Assembly (NCBI RefSeq): GCF_047344985.1
Contig: NZ_CP178861.1
Location: forward strand, 1 to 64,000
Direction: 5' to 3'
DNA: 64,000 nt
Source: Bdellovibrio sp047344985
GTDB lineage: Bacteria; Bdellovibrionota; Bdellovibrionia; Bdellovibrionales; Bdellovibrionaceae
Shown here: positions 43,261-52,483 of the stretch, in pieces
Layout: each line of letters opens with the position of its first letter
How positions within the stretch are numbered: the stretch's first letter is position 1
The notes under the pieces: model-generated
Told to the model about the DNA's origin: nothing
What the model saw: the letters and a program-made list of their open reading frames with translations, nothing else
Database searches by the model: none
Translations under genes and position numbers: made by a program

Positions 43261-45450
43261 TTGCAAGGAATGCGACTTCGACGGCTTCTGCCGTTGGCAG
43301 TAATAGCGGGATGCTTTTGCTGGTCAAGCCAATTAGGTGGCTTGAAGTTCATTCCTATTTATGAAGCCCTCACCATTAAAGCTCAAAAAAATTCTCCACC
43401 TCACATCGCTTTCGAAGAAGTTTTGGAATCAGAACGTGTTGCTAACGAGTGGGCGCGTATTGAAAAAATCACGCCAAGAAATCTAGCGGCAGAAAAATCC
43501 ACAGCTCCTCTTTACTCACAAAAAGTGGAACTGCCGGAAATGGTTCTAAAAAAGAATGTTGAAAAAGTCGTGGCTGAGGCCACCTATGCTTCCAACCCTC
43601 AGCCTTCTGGCGAACAAAGCGAAGTAGCAGCTCAAGACAATTCTTGGATGGAGCAACTTCCTCGCGCTCAAGCGATTCGTTTGCAAGAGGCGCAAAGACG
43701 CAGCGAAGTTTTGGCAGAAAACTGGCAAGGGCAAACTTGGTCAGAGATGGCTAAAGACGTTCTTGAAAAATCAGGTGCTCTCACGTCACCTTCTGCGGCA
43801 TCTCCGAATGGAGTGTATGTGGCAGGCACCTCTGCTTCAGGTCAAAAGAATACAGATCTTCCTCGGACACAAGTTTATTATAACCATGAAAATAAGAGCG
43901 TCCCTTCACAAGCTCCTTCAGGTGGGAATCCAAATACATCTCCTGCTGACGAAGGCCAAGGCTTTCTTCCTTCAAATGCTTTAGTAGAAGAAAGAGGAAC
44001 TGGTTCGCGCTCTATCGTGGGCCCTCTTGAAATCACGGGTGGTTTAGCTGTCACAAACGAACATCATATTGAAGTTCGTCGCAGTGATGAAGGTATTTTA
44101 AAAGAATTGGGCCGCGTGGATCTGCAACAAGGTCTTTATAATATTGATGTTGAAGATACTTCCGGAACGATTGTGGCCCGTCTTGTGGATAAAGATGGAA
44201 AAACTTTGGGTGAAGGATCTTTTAGACTCAATCGTTTGGTGGCTTCACAAACGAAATCACTGCAAGGTCCAAAACTTCGTATCGAACCACATCCAGATTT
44301 TGCGGGAATCGTGACAAGCGCCTACAATCCAAAAGCCAACGACGCTGCCCCTGCGCAAACGCGTGTGACCTTTGTTAAAGGTGCTAGTGAGGTGGCTGTG
44401 AAAAAAGACGGTTATGTCGCCATGGATAATGTCACAAAGGGTTCGAGCACGGTGATGCGTGCGGCAGCTCCGAAGCATTTGCAAACAGCTTCCATTGTAA
44501 TTTCAGGCGCAGAGTTTAAATCTCAACTTTATCCGGAATCGATGATTCAAGCTCTTCAAGATATCGTTGCTCAACAAAGAACTCAGTCCTTTGATGGAGC
44601 GCCGACGGTGATCTGGGGTCGTGTCAGTCAAGACGGAAAAAATCTTTCCGGAATTGAAGTCGCTGTTGAATCTGACGAAAGCTTGTTACCTATTTATTTT
44701 AATCAGTTCATGCTTCCGGACCCTAACCTGAAAGCCACAAGCGACAATGGGCTTTATGCTTTTGTTGATGTGAGCCCTGGCTTTCACTCATTATTGGCAA
44801 CGAGAGCTAATTCTATTTTAGGATATCAAAACGTCCTTGTTGAAGATGGCTCAGTTGCTCAAGGCGATATTGAGTCAACAATTAAAACAGAGGCAGTTCC
44901 GTTGCGGGTGTACGACGCCTTTACTGGTGAAGCCCGTTCGGCCCTTGTGACTATGCAAAGCTTAAATGAAGACCTGCAGGTGCAAGACGGTGTTGCAACG
45001 GTGAATCTTCCGCACATCAGTCGCTTAGGTATGATGCGCATTCAGCCTGAAGGGGCGGATTATGTAGCAGCCCGTTATCTATATAACGATAGCGATGCAT
45101 TTATTCATGCGCCGTTGGTTCATTGGTCATGGCTTAACACGATTAAGACTTACTTGCGAATTGATGATCCTGCAAGTGCGGGTGTGATTGTGGGATTTGT
45201 TCCTGATGAGGACTTTGAAGTTTATCTAGCTGCTTACGACAACTTTGAACCTCGTCATATCGTATACTTTGATATGCAAGGTCGTATCTTGCAAAACCGT
45301 AAAGGCATCGCTGGCGGTGGATTTATTCTCTACAATGTACCAGAAGACACTCACGAAGTTGTGGTTGTTGGAAGCCGCACGCAGAAGATTTATTCTCGCG
45401 TGCTGCCTGTCGATGCCAATTCGCTTTCTGTCTTAACTTTCCGCGAATAG
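43261..45450 (+). CDS. Large exported protein of unknown function (729 residues)
   Basis: An N-terminal hydrophobic signal or anchor (LRRLLPLAVIAGCFC). The first third is a low-complexity, Ser/Ala/Gln-rich stalk, followed by several beta-rich domains, one (about residues 455-535) like carboxypeptidase-regulatory or CNA-B repeats. The start is TTG at 43261 with GAGGTG about 5 bases upstream; an ATG at 43270 has AAGGA too close. No enzyme motif seen. Probably a cell-surface or periplasmic beta protein. Confidence 0.75.
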   Translation: MQGMRLRRLLPLAVIAGCFCWSSQLGGLKFIPIYEALTIKAQKNSPPHIAFEEVLESERVANEWARIEKITPRNLAAEKSTAPLYSQKVELPEMVLKKNVEKVVAEATYASNPQPSGEQSEVAAQDNSWMEQLPRAQAIRLQEAQRRSEVLAENWQGQTWSEMAKDVLEKSGALTSPSAASPNGVYVAGTSASGQKNTDLPRTQVYYNHENKSVPSQAPSGGNPNTSPADEGQGFLPSNALVEERGTGSRSIVGPLEITGGLAVTNEHHIEVRRSDEGILKELGRVDLQQGLYNIDVEDTSGTIVARLVDKDGKTLGEGSFRLNRLVASQTKSLQGPKLRIEPHPDFAGIVTSAYNPKANDAAPAQTRVTFVKGASEVAVKKDGYVAMDNVTKGSSTVMRAAAPKHLQTASIVISGAEFKSQLYPESMIQALQDIVAQQRTQSFDGAPTVIWGRVSQDGKNLSGIEVAVESDESLLPIYFNQFMLPDPNLKATSDNGLYAFVDVSPGFHSLLATRANSILGYQNVLVEDGSVAQGDIESTIKTEAVPLRVYDAFTGEARSALVTMQSLNEDLQVQDGVATVNLPHISRLGMMRIQPEGADYVAARYLYNDSDAFIHAPLVHWSWLNTIKTYLRIDDPASAGVIVGFVPDEDFEVYLAAYDNFEPRHIVYFDMQGRILQNRKGIAGGGFILYNVPEDTHEVVVVGSRTQKIYSRVLPVDANSLSVLTFRE

Positions 45451-45454
45451 ATTT

Positions 45455-46753
45455 TTATTTCGCAAACTCTTCGACTTTTTTCTTAAAGAAATTTCCGCGA
45501 TCTTCAAATGATTTAAATTCGTCAAGGCTTGTGCCGCCGGGACTAAGTAAAACGGTGTCGTGAGTTTTCACATTTCCGAAAACGAAATCCAACGCTTCAC
45601 CCAGTTTTGCAAAGGATTCTCCGGGTAAAAGAGATTTCTTTTGCGCGATCTCGCGGCACTCACCAAAGAAAACAAACTCCACGCCCTTGAAGTTTTTGAG
45701 TGGGATTAAATCCTGCCACGGAAGATTTTTATCTCTGCCTCCTAAAAGCAGAAATAACTTTCCGGAATTTGTGAGCGTATCGTAAGCCGCTGTGGCCGCA
45801 ATAAGAACGCTGTCCATAGCTGTTGCTTTACTGTCGTTAATAAAACGAACACCTTTAAACGTTCCGACATTTTCAAGGCGATGCACAAGTCCTTTAAAAG
45901 ATTTCATGCCTTCAATTGCTGACGAAGGCCAGCCCGCCGCAAGCGCCAAAGACGACGCCAGCGCCAAGTTATCTTGATTGTGCTGACCGATAAGCTGCGC
46001 TTTTTCTAAATGAAGATTGGCAAGCAAAGGGTCTTTTTTTGAAACCACTTTCACCTGTTCATGATGATTCATTTTAAAATACTCAACGAGGTCGCCACCT
46101 TCGCTATTTAAAAGCATCACATTTTTTGTCAGCGACAGAATATTCCACTTGGTGCGGTAATAGTGCTCAAGGTTGTCGTAACGCTCAAGATGATTAGAAG
46201 TAAAGTAAGTGATTGCAGAATAATCCAGTTTTAGATTTTCGCAGTTTTCGAGTTGATAACTAGATAGTTCTAAAACGATCCAGTCAGCGCGAGGACGTTT
46301 CTTTTCAAGAACGTCAGCAGCATAGGCAGAAAAAGGAATTCCTAGGTTTCCACCGACAAAGCCTGTTTTAGAAAAAGCCTCAAGGCCTGCACCTAAAAGT
46401 GAGACTGTTGTGCTTTTTCCGACAGACCCGGTAACTCCGATCAATTTCTCCGTGGTCAAACATGAGCAAGCTAAAGAAATTTCGCTCGTGATTTTAGCGC
46501 CCTTCTTTTGTGCCGCCTGAATCCATGCTGAAGTCAGTGGAACCCCTGGAGAAACCACCAATGTTTGTGGTTGGGACGTGGCCATAAGAGCTTCGGGGTC
46601 ATTAAAGTCCGCCGTCTCAAGTTTTCCATCAAATGTGAGGACCGACTGCGGAGCAACGCCCAAGTTTAAAAGAAGGCGTTTTGCGGCTTCCCCGCTTTTT
46701 CCCATACCGACAATTGCAATTGGAGTCTTCAGGTTCTTGATAAATTCGTTCAT
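45455..46753 (-). CDS. murD: UDP-N-acetylmuramoylalanine-D-glutamate ligase
   Basis: Cytoplasmic Mur ligase that adds D-Glu to the peptidoglycan precursor. The core has the N-terminal UDP-binding IAIVGMGKSG, the ATP loop GVTGSVGKST, TSNHLERYDN, FINDSKATAMDS and LLLGGRDKN. The ATG at 46753 (432 residues) fits the family start. A GTG at 46801 with AGGA upstream would give 448 residues but would overlap the divergent phosphoesterase gene by 19 bases; it remains possible. The stop faces the preceding gene's stop 4 bases away. Confidence 0.93.
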   Translation of the reverse strand: MNEFIKNLKTPIAIVGMGKSGEAAKRLLLNLGVAPQSVLTFDGKLETADFNDPEALMATSQPQTLVVSPGVPLTSAWIQAAQKKGAKITSEISLACSCLTTEKLIGVTGSVGKSTTVSLLGAGLEAFSKTGFVGGNLGIPFSAYAADVLEKKRPRADWIVLELSSYQLENCENLKLDYSAITYFTSNHLERYDNLEHYYRTKWNILSLTKNVMLLNSEGGDLVEYFKMNHHEQVKVVSKKDPLLANLHLEKAQLIGQHNQDNLALASSLALAAGWPSSAIEGMKSFKGLVHRLENVGTFKGVRFINDSKATAMDSVLIAATAAYDTLTNSGKLFLLLGGRDKNLPWQDLIPLKNFKGVEFVFFGECREIAQKKSLLPGESFAKLGEALDFVFGNVKTHDTVLLSPGGTSLDEFKSFEDRGNFFKKKVEEFAK

Positions 46754-46782
46754 CTGCACGATCATATTCTTGGGAGGCAGAT

Positions 46783-48243
46783 TTGCCCACTTCTTTTTCA
46801 CAACCGATTCCTGATTTTAAAAAGGCGCCGTACACGGCGATCATTAGCGATTTGCATTTAACAGAAGCAGAGCCGGTTCGCGTTCGCTTTCCGTTGTGGA
46901 AAAAATTTAAAACACGTCAGTTCTTTTTTGATGATGTTTTTGAAAGCTTTCTTAAACACATTGAAGAAAAAGCTCAAGGGGCTCCTATTGAGCTGGTGTT
47001 GAACGGTGACATTTTTGATTTTGATAGCGTACTGCGTTTGCCTGATGAGCCGGTGTTTCATGTCGGTTGGCTTGAAAAACATCGCGGTCTTTATCCTCGT
47101 GAAGAACGCTCTCGTTTTAAGATCGAAGTCATTCTCAAAGACCACGCGGAATTTGTGCGGGCCCTTAGAGAATTTATCCTGCGCGGCCATCGCGCGATTT
47201 TTGTGATGGGAAATCACGACTTGGAACTTCACTTCCCCGAGGTGCAGGAAGAAATCTATCGTCATTTGAATTTGCCAGAACACAAACGCCAGGAAGTGCG
47301 TTTTGTTGAATGGTTTTATATCAGCAATCAAGACACCTTGATTGAACACGGGAATCAATACGACCCGTATTGCATGTGTGAAGACCCGGTGAATCCTTTT
47401 GTGCGTGGATACAATTTTGTTTCGTTAAAACTTCCTTTTGGAAATCTCGCGTGTCGCTACATTATGAACGGTATGGGTTTTTTTAATCCGCATGTAGACA
47501 CGAACTACATTATGTCTTTGCCGGAATACATCCGCTTTTTCTTTAAGTACGTTGCAAAGGCACAGCCTGGTTTGGTGTTGACGTGGTTCTGGGGTGCGGT
47601 GGTGACTCTCCTTCACTCGTTCTTTGATCGTTTGGCAGCGCCGATTCGCAATCCGCTGAAAATTGAAGATCGTGTTTCTTATATTGCGGAAAAAGCCAAT
47701 GCCGAGCCACGCATGGTGCGGGAGCTGAAAGAACTTTTTGTGGATCCAGCTGCGAGCAACCCATTTTTGCTGGCTCGTGAGTTGTGGCTGGATCGCGCTT
47801 TTATTATTTTCATCGCCTTCTTTTTAATCTTTCAATTGATGGTTTTTGTTCGCTCCGTTTATGAGATTTCATTTTTCTGGGCGTTCATTCCATTGTTTCT
47901 GCTTCTTCCATTTTTCCTTTTCTACAGTAAATCAGTAACCTCTTTGGTTTCGGGATACAAAGAACCGGATGACCGCGTGTTAGCTATGGCGAGTGCAATC
48001 ACGAAAGCGCAGCGCATTGTTTTTGGGCATACACACCATACTCGCCATGAGATCATTGGTTCTGTAGAACACCTCAACAGTGGGTGCTGGTCACCAGCGT
48101 TTTTGGATGTGGAATGTACGAAACCCTTAGATCAGAAAACTTTCGTGTGGATTTCTCCTGGGGAAAGCGGCTCAAGGCAGGCGGAACTTTTCCGGTTCGA
48201 GGATGGGAAGTCAGAACTTTTGATCAACCCGGGACGCGCGTAG
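46783..48243 (+). CDS. Calcineurin-like metallophosphoesterase with membrane segments
   Basis: 486 residues with a complete metal-ligand set: ISDLHL, NGDIFDF, GNHDLEL (about 141-147), and late GHTHHTRHE. Two hydrophobic helices (about 345-390) sit between the third and last motifs. Such enzymes include UDP-diacylglucosamine hydrolases (LpxH/LpxG) and phospholipid phosphatases; this one's substrate is unclear. The start is TTG with GGAGG 5 bases upstream. Confidence 0.88.
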   Translation: MPTSFSQPIPDFKKAPYTAIISDLHLTEAEPVRVRFPLWKKFKTRQFFFDDVFESFLKHIEEKAQGAPIELVLNGDIFDFDSVLRLPDEPVFHVGWLEKHRGLYPREERSRFKIEVILKDHAEFVRALREFILRGHRAIFVMGNHDLELHFPEVQEEIYRHLNLPEHKRQEVRFVEWFYISNQDTLIEHGNQYDPYCMCEDPVNPFVRGYNFVSLKLPFGNLACRYIMNGMGFFNPHVDTNYIMSLPEYIRFFFKYVAKAQPGLVLTWFWGAVVTLLHSFFDRLAAPIRNPLKIEDRVSYIAEKANAEPRMVRELKELFVDPAASNPFLLARELWLDRAFIIFIAFFLIFQLMVFVRSVYEISFFWAFIPLFLLLPFFLFYSKSVTSLVSGYKEPDDRVLAMASAITKAQRIVFGHTHHTRHEIIGSVEHLNSGCWSPAFLDVECTKPLDQKTFVWISPGESGSRQAELFRFEDGKSELLINPGRA

Positions 48244-48335
48244 AATTAGTGCGCCGCAAGAAGATTTCATATTGTCAATTTCTAGACCCTATGCAAACCT
48301 TTTAGAGGTAAACACACGGATGGAGAGGTTTAATC

Positions 48336-48530
48336 ATGGCAGACGTACTTGTAGTGACAAGCAAAGTGAAAAAACTCATCAAGGAAAAAGGTCAAATGAA
48401 CACTTCTGCTGAGACAATTGATGTTCTTAGCAAAGCTATCGAGCAACTTTGCTTGAAAGGTGTCGAGAGTGCTAAAGCTGACGGTCGTAAGACTGTTATG
48501 GCTCGCGACATTGTGATCGACCACATTTAA
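48336..48530 (+). CDS. Bacterial histone (single histone fold)
   Basis: 64 residues forming one histone fold: helix 1 (VTSKVKKLIKEKG), loop, long helix 2 (SAETIDVLSKAIEQLCLKGVESA), loop, helix 3 (VMARDIVIDHI), with the RKT pairing before helix 3. No tails. It strongly resembles Bd0055, the B. bacteriovorus histone known to be abundant and to bind DNA as a dimer. A GGAGAGG ribosome binding site lies 7 bases upstream and a strong terminator downstream, so it is monocistronic and probably highly expressed. Confidence 0.95.
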   Translation: MADVLVVTSKVKKLIKEKGQMNTSAETIDVLSKAIEQLCLKGVESAKADGRKTVMARDIVIDHI

Positions 48531-48560
48531 TTCTTGGCGGATCACCTTAAATAAAAATTT

Positions 48561-48597
48561 AAACCCACAGTTTGCAAAGACTGTGGGTTTTTTTATG
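48561..48597 (+). terminator. Intrinsic terminator after the histone gene
   Basis: AAACCCACAG 48561-48570 and CTGTGGGTTT 48581-48590 pair, with a purine-rich loop and a T-run. Confidence 0.87.
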
Positions 48598-48602
48598 TTT
48601 GT

Positions 48603-48614
48603 GACCTAGACCTT
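48603..48614 (+). repeat. GACCTAGACCTT (AAGGTCYAGGTC motif, copy 2)
   Basis: The reverse complement of the motif at 52091-52104 and 31410-31424; it contains CTAGACC, which also occurs at 48282, 23110 and 58771. Confidence 0.4.
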
Positions 48615-48625
48615 CATCCAGTGCC

Positions 48626-48653
48626 TCAAGTTAAGGCGTTTCTTTTCCGATAT
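48626..48653 (+). promoter_or_regulatory. Candidate sigma-28 (FliA) type promoter
   Basis: TCAAGTTA at 48626-48633 and TCCGATAT at 48646-48653, with 12 bases between, resemble TAAAGTTT-N11-GCCGATAA. FliA-type promoters are reported for attack-phase genes in Bdellovibrio. It lies 34 bases before the exported-protein gene at 48687. Prediction only. Confidence 0.35.
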
Positions 48654-48686
48654 TTAGAAACGGATTCATAAAAAAGGAAATCGCAG

Positions 48687-50051
48687 ATGAAGGTTTTATT
48701 TTTTGTGTTGATAACACTCGGCACGTTCCACGTCCATGCTCAAGGGGCTCTTTATAAGAGCACCGATAAAATCACATTATCTTACGAAGAATTTCGGGCT
48801 CTAACTCCCGAAAATCAGGAAGCTTGGATTAAAGAACTTCGTGCTTTTAACCATAATATTGAACTGATTGAAAGCGGTCAGCGGATCAGTGCGAAACCTC
48901 CGAAGTATTCATCCATTTTTCCATGGATGATGGAGCGTCTTCAGGCGAATCAAAAATTTTGTGCGGCCTTTCAGTTCCTTACGCAGTCGACTCCAGCCTA
49001 TGCAGCCGATGAAAAATGCCAAGTAAGAAACTTTTCAAGTCCTTCGCGCATTTGTATTTACTGTCCGGGTGATGAAGTCAGTGGTGTGAATGTATGTTCT
49101 GCCAGTGGTGCTTACAGTGATTCCTCTAAAATTACTCAAGAATTAATGCGTGCATTTGAAAACAAAGATTATCGTGGTGCTCGTGTTGGTATCGACGTTA
49201 AAAAACTCGAAGAACATGTAAAACACGTTCAAGAAGAAGGCGGCGCTTTTGAGTTTCAAACGCCTGTGATTCGCAGAGACACGGTCGTTAAAAAAGTTGT
49301 GACTCCTTCGTCGTCTCAACCTGTAGTCATCGATATGGGTCCGGATGCCAAAGTAGAAAAACCAACGGGCGCAGGCCCGATTACAACATTTGAAAAACGC
49401 GATTCTACGGGAGCTGTTTTAGAGAGAAAATCCAATGATCGCCGTGTTGAAGATTATAAACTTAAAGAGCTTGGCGATATTGGCGGCATTAAAAGCAATG
49501 ACAACCTGGATGTGGACGAAGTCACTTCCAAAGATCGCTTAGCCTGTATTTACGCCGGCTGGGCTTTGCAAGGAAAAAACTGCAGTCCGGTTTTTGAAAA
49601 AGAAGTGTTTGATGCTTCTGGAAAAAAAGTCACTTACTCTTGTAAAACCCCTCCGAAAGAAGGCGCGATTCAAGGTGACACAGAAGATGGAAAAGCCACC
49701 GTACTTTGCAATCCTGTCGTCTTTGGGGTGAAAGAGGGAAAACCTATTTGCACCGTGCGCGCAAAAAATGCGACAGAAGAGTGTGCAAAGAAATCTCCTC
49801 CCGCAAAAGAAGCTTTGGACTTTGCGAGAAACAATCCGCAGTCTTACCGCGCCCTTGTTCGTCGTGTGGATACACTTTGCCAGCAGGATGAAGGTGCTTT
49901 GCGCAGCCACTTTGCTAAAAGGGGCTACAACGAAAAACGCATTGAACACAGTGTGAAGGATTTAGGCGCCACATGCTCTCACTTGCGCGGCAGAATGGCT
50001 GAGCTTGTTCAAGCAAACAAAGACACAGCCCCTCGCGCCGGCGTTCGTTAA
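48687..50051 (+). CDS. Exported Cys-containing protein of unknown function (454 residues)
   Basis: A signal peptide (about 1-18, ending VHA) leads to a mature protein with about a dozen cysteines spread in pairs (e.g. CIYCPGDEV, NCSPVF, LCNPVVFG), suggesting disulfide-bonded periplasmic or surface use. The N-terminal half includes PENQEAWIKELRAFNHNIEL. I do not recognise the family; such proteins are common in Bdellovibrio. It ends 4 bases inside the convergent ligA. A FliA-like promoter may precede it. Confidence 0.78.
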   Translation: MKVLFFVLITLGTFHVHAQGALYKSTDKITLSYEEFRALTPENQEAWIKELRAFNHNIELIESGQRISAKPPKYSSIFPWMMERLQANQKFCAAFQFLTQSTPAYAADEKCQVRNFSSPSRICIYCPGDEVSGVNVCSASGAYSDSSKITQELMRAFENKDYRGARVGIDVKKLEEHVKHVQEEGGAFEFQTPVIRRDTVVKKVVTPSSSQPVVIDMGPDAKVEKPTGAGPITTFEKRDSTGAVLERKSNDRRVEDYKLKELGDIGGIKSNDNLDVDEVTSKDRLACIYAGWALQGKNCSPVFEKEVFDASGKKVTYSCKTPPKEGAIQGDTEDGKATVLCNPVVFGVKEGKPICTVRAKNATEECAKKSPPAKEALDFARNNPQSYRALVRRVDTLCQQDEGALRSHFAKRGYNEKRIEHSVKDLGATCSHLRGRMAELVQANKDTAPRAGVR

Positions 50052-52048
50052 ATCATTTTTTGTAAGTCTTCCCAAGAGATGACGGTCACGCCAAGGCTTT
50101 GAGCTTTTTCAAGCTTAGAGCCGGGGTCATCACCGACAACCAGGTAATTTAATTTCGAAGAAACAGAGCCTAAAATTTTTCCGCCATTTTTTTCAATGAA
50201 ATCTTTGGCGTCGTCACGTTTGACAGGCAACGTTCCTGTGATCAGAAAACTTTTTCCCGAAAGTGCTCCTTCTTGAGAACGGACCGGATTTGTGATTTTC
50301 ACACCAAGCTTTTGCATATCGTGAACTTCTTTAACGAGTTCTTTGTTGGAAGTCCAAGCTTCGATAGCCTTTGCCACCTTCGGGCCGATTTCTGGAACCT
50401 GCAGAAGAGATTCTTCGTCCGCCTTGATAAAATTATCAATCGTGATGAAGTGATCCGCCAAATGTTTCGCGGTCTGTTCACCAACAAAGCGAATGCCCAG
50501 AGCAAAAATAAAACGCGCCAATGTCGGGTGTTTGCTGTTTTCAATACTGTTAATCACGTTTTCTGCGGATTTATCCCCTTGGCGCTCTAAAGACAAAATA
50601 TCTTCTTTGGTCAGGCGATAGAAATCAGAGAAACGCGAAAGAAGTTTATTGTCGACCAAGGTTTCAATAAGACGATCACCCACTTTATCGATATTCATCG
50701 CGCGTCGTGCGACAAAGTGTTTTAAAGACTCTTTCACCATAGCGATGCAAAGTGGATTTATACAGCGAGTGACAACTTCGCCTTCTAGTTTTTGCACTTC
50801 TGATCCGCACGCAGGACACTCTGTTGGCATTTCAAAAGGTTTGCTATTTTTAGGTCGCTTATCTAGAACGACAGAGACGACTTCAGGAATGACATCACCG
50901 GCTCTTTGAATAACGACCGTGTCACCCACACGAACGTCTTTGCGATTGATTTCATCTTGATTGTGAAGAGTGGCATTTGTGACGGTCACGCCTCCCACCT
51001 TTACAGGGGACATGATAGCCACCGGCGTAAGAGCTCCCGTGCGACCCACTTGAATTGCAATGGTTTCAATCACGGTTTGTGCCTGTTCGGGTTTAAACTT
51101 TGCCGCTGTCGCCCAGCGCGGACTTCTTGCGACAAGGCCCAAATCATCTTGCAGTCTTAGCGAATTTACTTTGATAACGATACCATCAATATCAAACGGG
51201 AGACTCGGGCGAAGTTTTTCTACTTCGTGATAGTAATCAACAACAGCTAAAGGCCCCGCGCATACGCGAACCAAATCGAAGTCAGCATTTTTTTGCAAAG
51301 AGGGAATGCCCACTTCTGCGAAATAATTTTCAATCTCTTGCTGATTTTTAAATTCAATTCCGTCAACAGCCCCCAAGGCATATCCGTAAAAGCGCAAAGG
51401 GCGCGATGCTGTGATTTTGGCATCAAGTTGTCTCACGGATCCCGCGGCGGCGTTTCGCGGATTTGCAAAAGTTTGTTGCCCATTTTCTTGTTGGGCTTCG
51501 TTTAATTTTGCGAAGTCTTGCTTAAACATTAAAACTTCTCCGCGCACCTCTAAAAGAGCCGGGGGATTTTTAGTATGAAGTTTTAGCGGAATGCTTTTAA
51601 TGGTACGGATGCCCTGGGTTACATCTTCACCGACAGTTCCGTCTCCACGAGTCAAAGCTCTTACAAAATTGCCATGTTCATAGATGAGCTCCATAGAAAG
51701 ACCGTCAAACTTGGGCTCGCAAAGATACTCGATGTCCTTATCGGTGCTCAGGAATTTTTTTACGCGTTCATCAAAATCAACGATGTCCTCAGGCGAATAA
51801 CTGTTTGCTAACGATAACATAGGCAATCTATGCGGTGCCTTCTCAAAAGCGGCCAAAGGTGTGCCACCCACGCGTTGGGATGGCGAATCTGAAAGATCGA
51901 GATTTTTTTCGGTCTTTTCTAATTTTAGAAGTTCATCAAAAAGTTGGTCGTATTCGAAATCTGTAATCGTAGGACGATCCAAAACGTAGTAATTGTAATC
52001 GTGCTGAGAAATGATTTTTTTTAACTCTTCGTGGCGTTTTTTAGACAT
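50048..52048 (-). CDS. ligA: NAD+-dependent DNA ligase
   Basis: Seals nicks in replication and repair. 666 residues with the adenylation lysine in CEPKFDG (Lys113), the OB region, the Cys4 zinc finger (CPACGS...CINPLC), helix-hairpin-helix repeats and a C-terminal BRCT domain (GKSFLITGTLPVKRDDAKDF). Its stop overlaps the preceding gene's stop. The 141 bases upstream contain an AAGGTCTAGGTCCC motif and a GGGCCC palindrome but no gene. Confidence 0.96.
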   Translation of the reverse strand: MSKKRHEELKKIISQHDYNYYVLDRPTITDFEYDQLFDELLKLEKTEKNLDLSDSPSQRVGGTPLAAFEKAPHRLPMLSLANSYSPEDIVDFDERVKKFLSTDKDIEYLCEPKFDGLSMELIYEHGNFVRALTRGDGTVGEDVTQGIRTIKSIPLKLHTKNPPALLEVRGEVLMFKQDFAKLNEAQQENGQQTFANPRNAAAGSVRQLDAKITASRPLRFYGYALGAVDGIEFKNQQEIENYFAEVGIPSLQKNADFDLVRVCAGPLAVVDYYHEVEKLRPSLPFDIDGIVIKVNSLRLQDDLGLVARSPRWATAAKFKPEQAQTVIETIAIQVGRTGALTPVAIMSPVKVGGVTVTNATLHNQDEINRKDVRVGDTVVIQRAGDVIPEVVSVVLDKRPKNSKPFEMPTECPACGSEVQKLEGEVVTRCINPLCIAMVKESLKHFVARRAMNIDKVGDRLIETLVDNKLLSRFSDFYRLTKEDILSLERQGDKSAENVINSIENSKHPTLARFIFALGIRFVGEQTAKHLADHFITIDNFIKADEESLLQVPEIGPKVAKAIEAWTSNKELVKEVHDMQKLGVKITNPVRSQEGALSGKSFLITGTLPVKRDDAKDFIEKNGGKILGSVSSKLNYLVVGDDPGSKLEKAQSLGVTVISWEDLQKMI

Positions 52049-52090
52049 GGGAAGAATCTATCACTGCTTGGCGTTGATACAAAATAGAAA

Positions 52091-52104
52091 AGGTCTAGGT
52101 CCCA
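52091..52104 (+). repeat. AAGGTCYAGGTC motif, copy 3
   Basis: AAGGTCTAGGTCCC in the ligA-gatC gap. See the copies at 31410 and 48603. Confidence 0.4.
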
Positions 52105-52189
52105 CGAAAAATGCACCACCTAAGAGTGACGAGGGCCCTCTTTTCTGGGTATTTTTTAAATATTCATTCTCGAAAAAGGAGAATTCCCC

Positions 52190-52471
52190 GTGATTGATAA
52201 AAAGACCATCGAGCATATCGCGAAGCTCGCCCGCCTCCATATCACTGACGAAGAAGCTCAAGAGTACAGCACTCAGCTCGCAAAAGCTCTCAATCATTTC
52301 GAGACTATTTCAAAAATCAATACGGCGGGAATCGAACCCTTAATCACTCCTACAGAAATCGAATCTTTTTGGCGTGAAGATGTCGTTAAACAAGAATTTT
52401 CCGCAGAAGAAATGACGGCGAACGCGCCTGCTAAAGCCGGAAACCTGTTTAAAGTTCCACCTGTTGTCTAG
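52190..52471 (+). CDS. gatC: Asp/Glu-tRNA amidotransferase subunit C
   Basis: Small stabilising subunit of GatCAB. 93 residues with the typical KTIEHIAKLARL and the HFETISKINT region ending in FKVPPVV. The start is GTG behind AAAGGAG. It opens gatCAB, 12 bases before gatA. Presence of the complex suggests that Gln-tRNA and/or Asn-tRNA is made by transamidation. Confidence 0.93.
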   Translation: MIDKKTIEHIAKLARLHITDEEAQEYSTQLAKALNHFETISKINTAGIEPLITPTEIESFWREDVVKQEFSAEEMTANAPAKAGNLFKVPPVV

Positions 52472-52483
52472 AGGTTAAAGATA

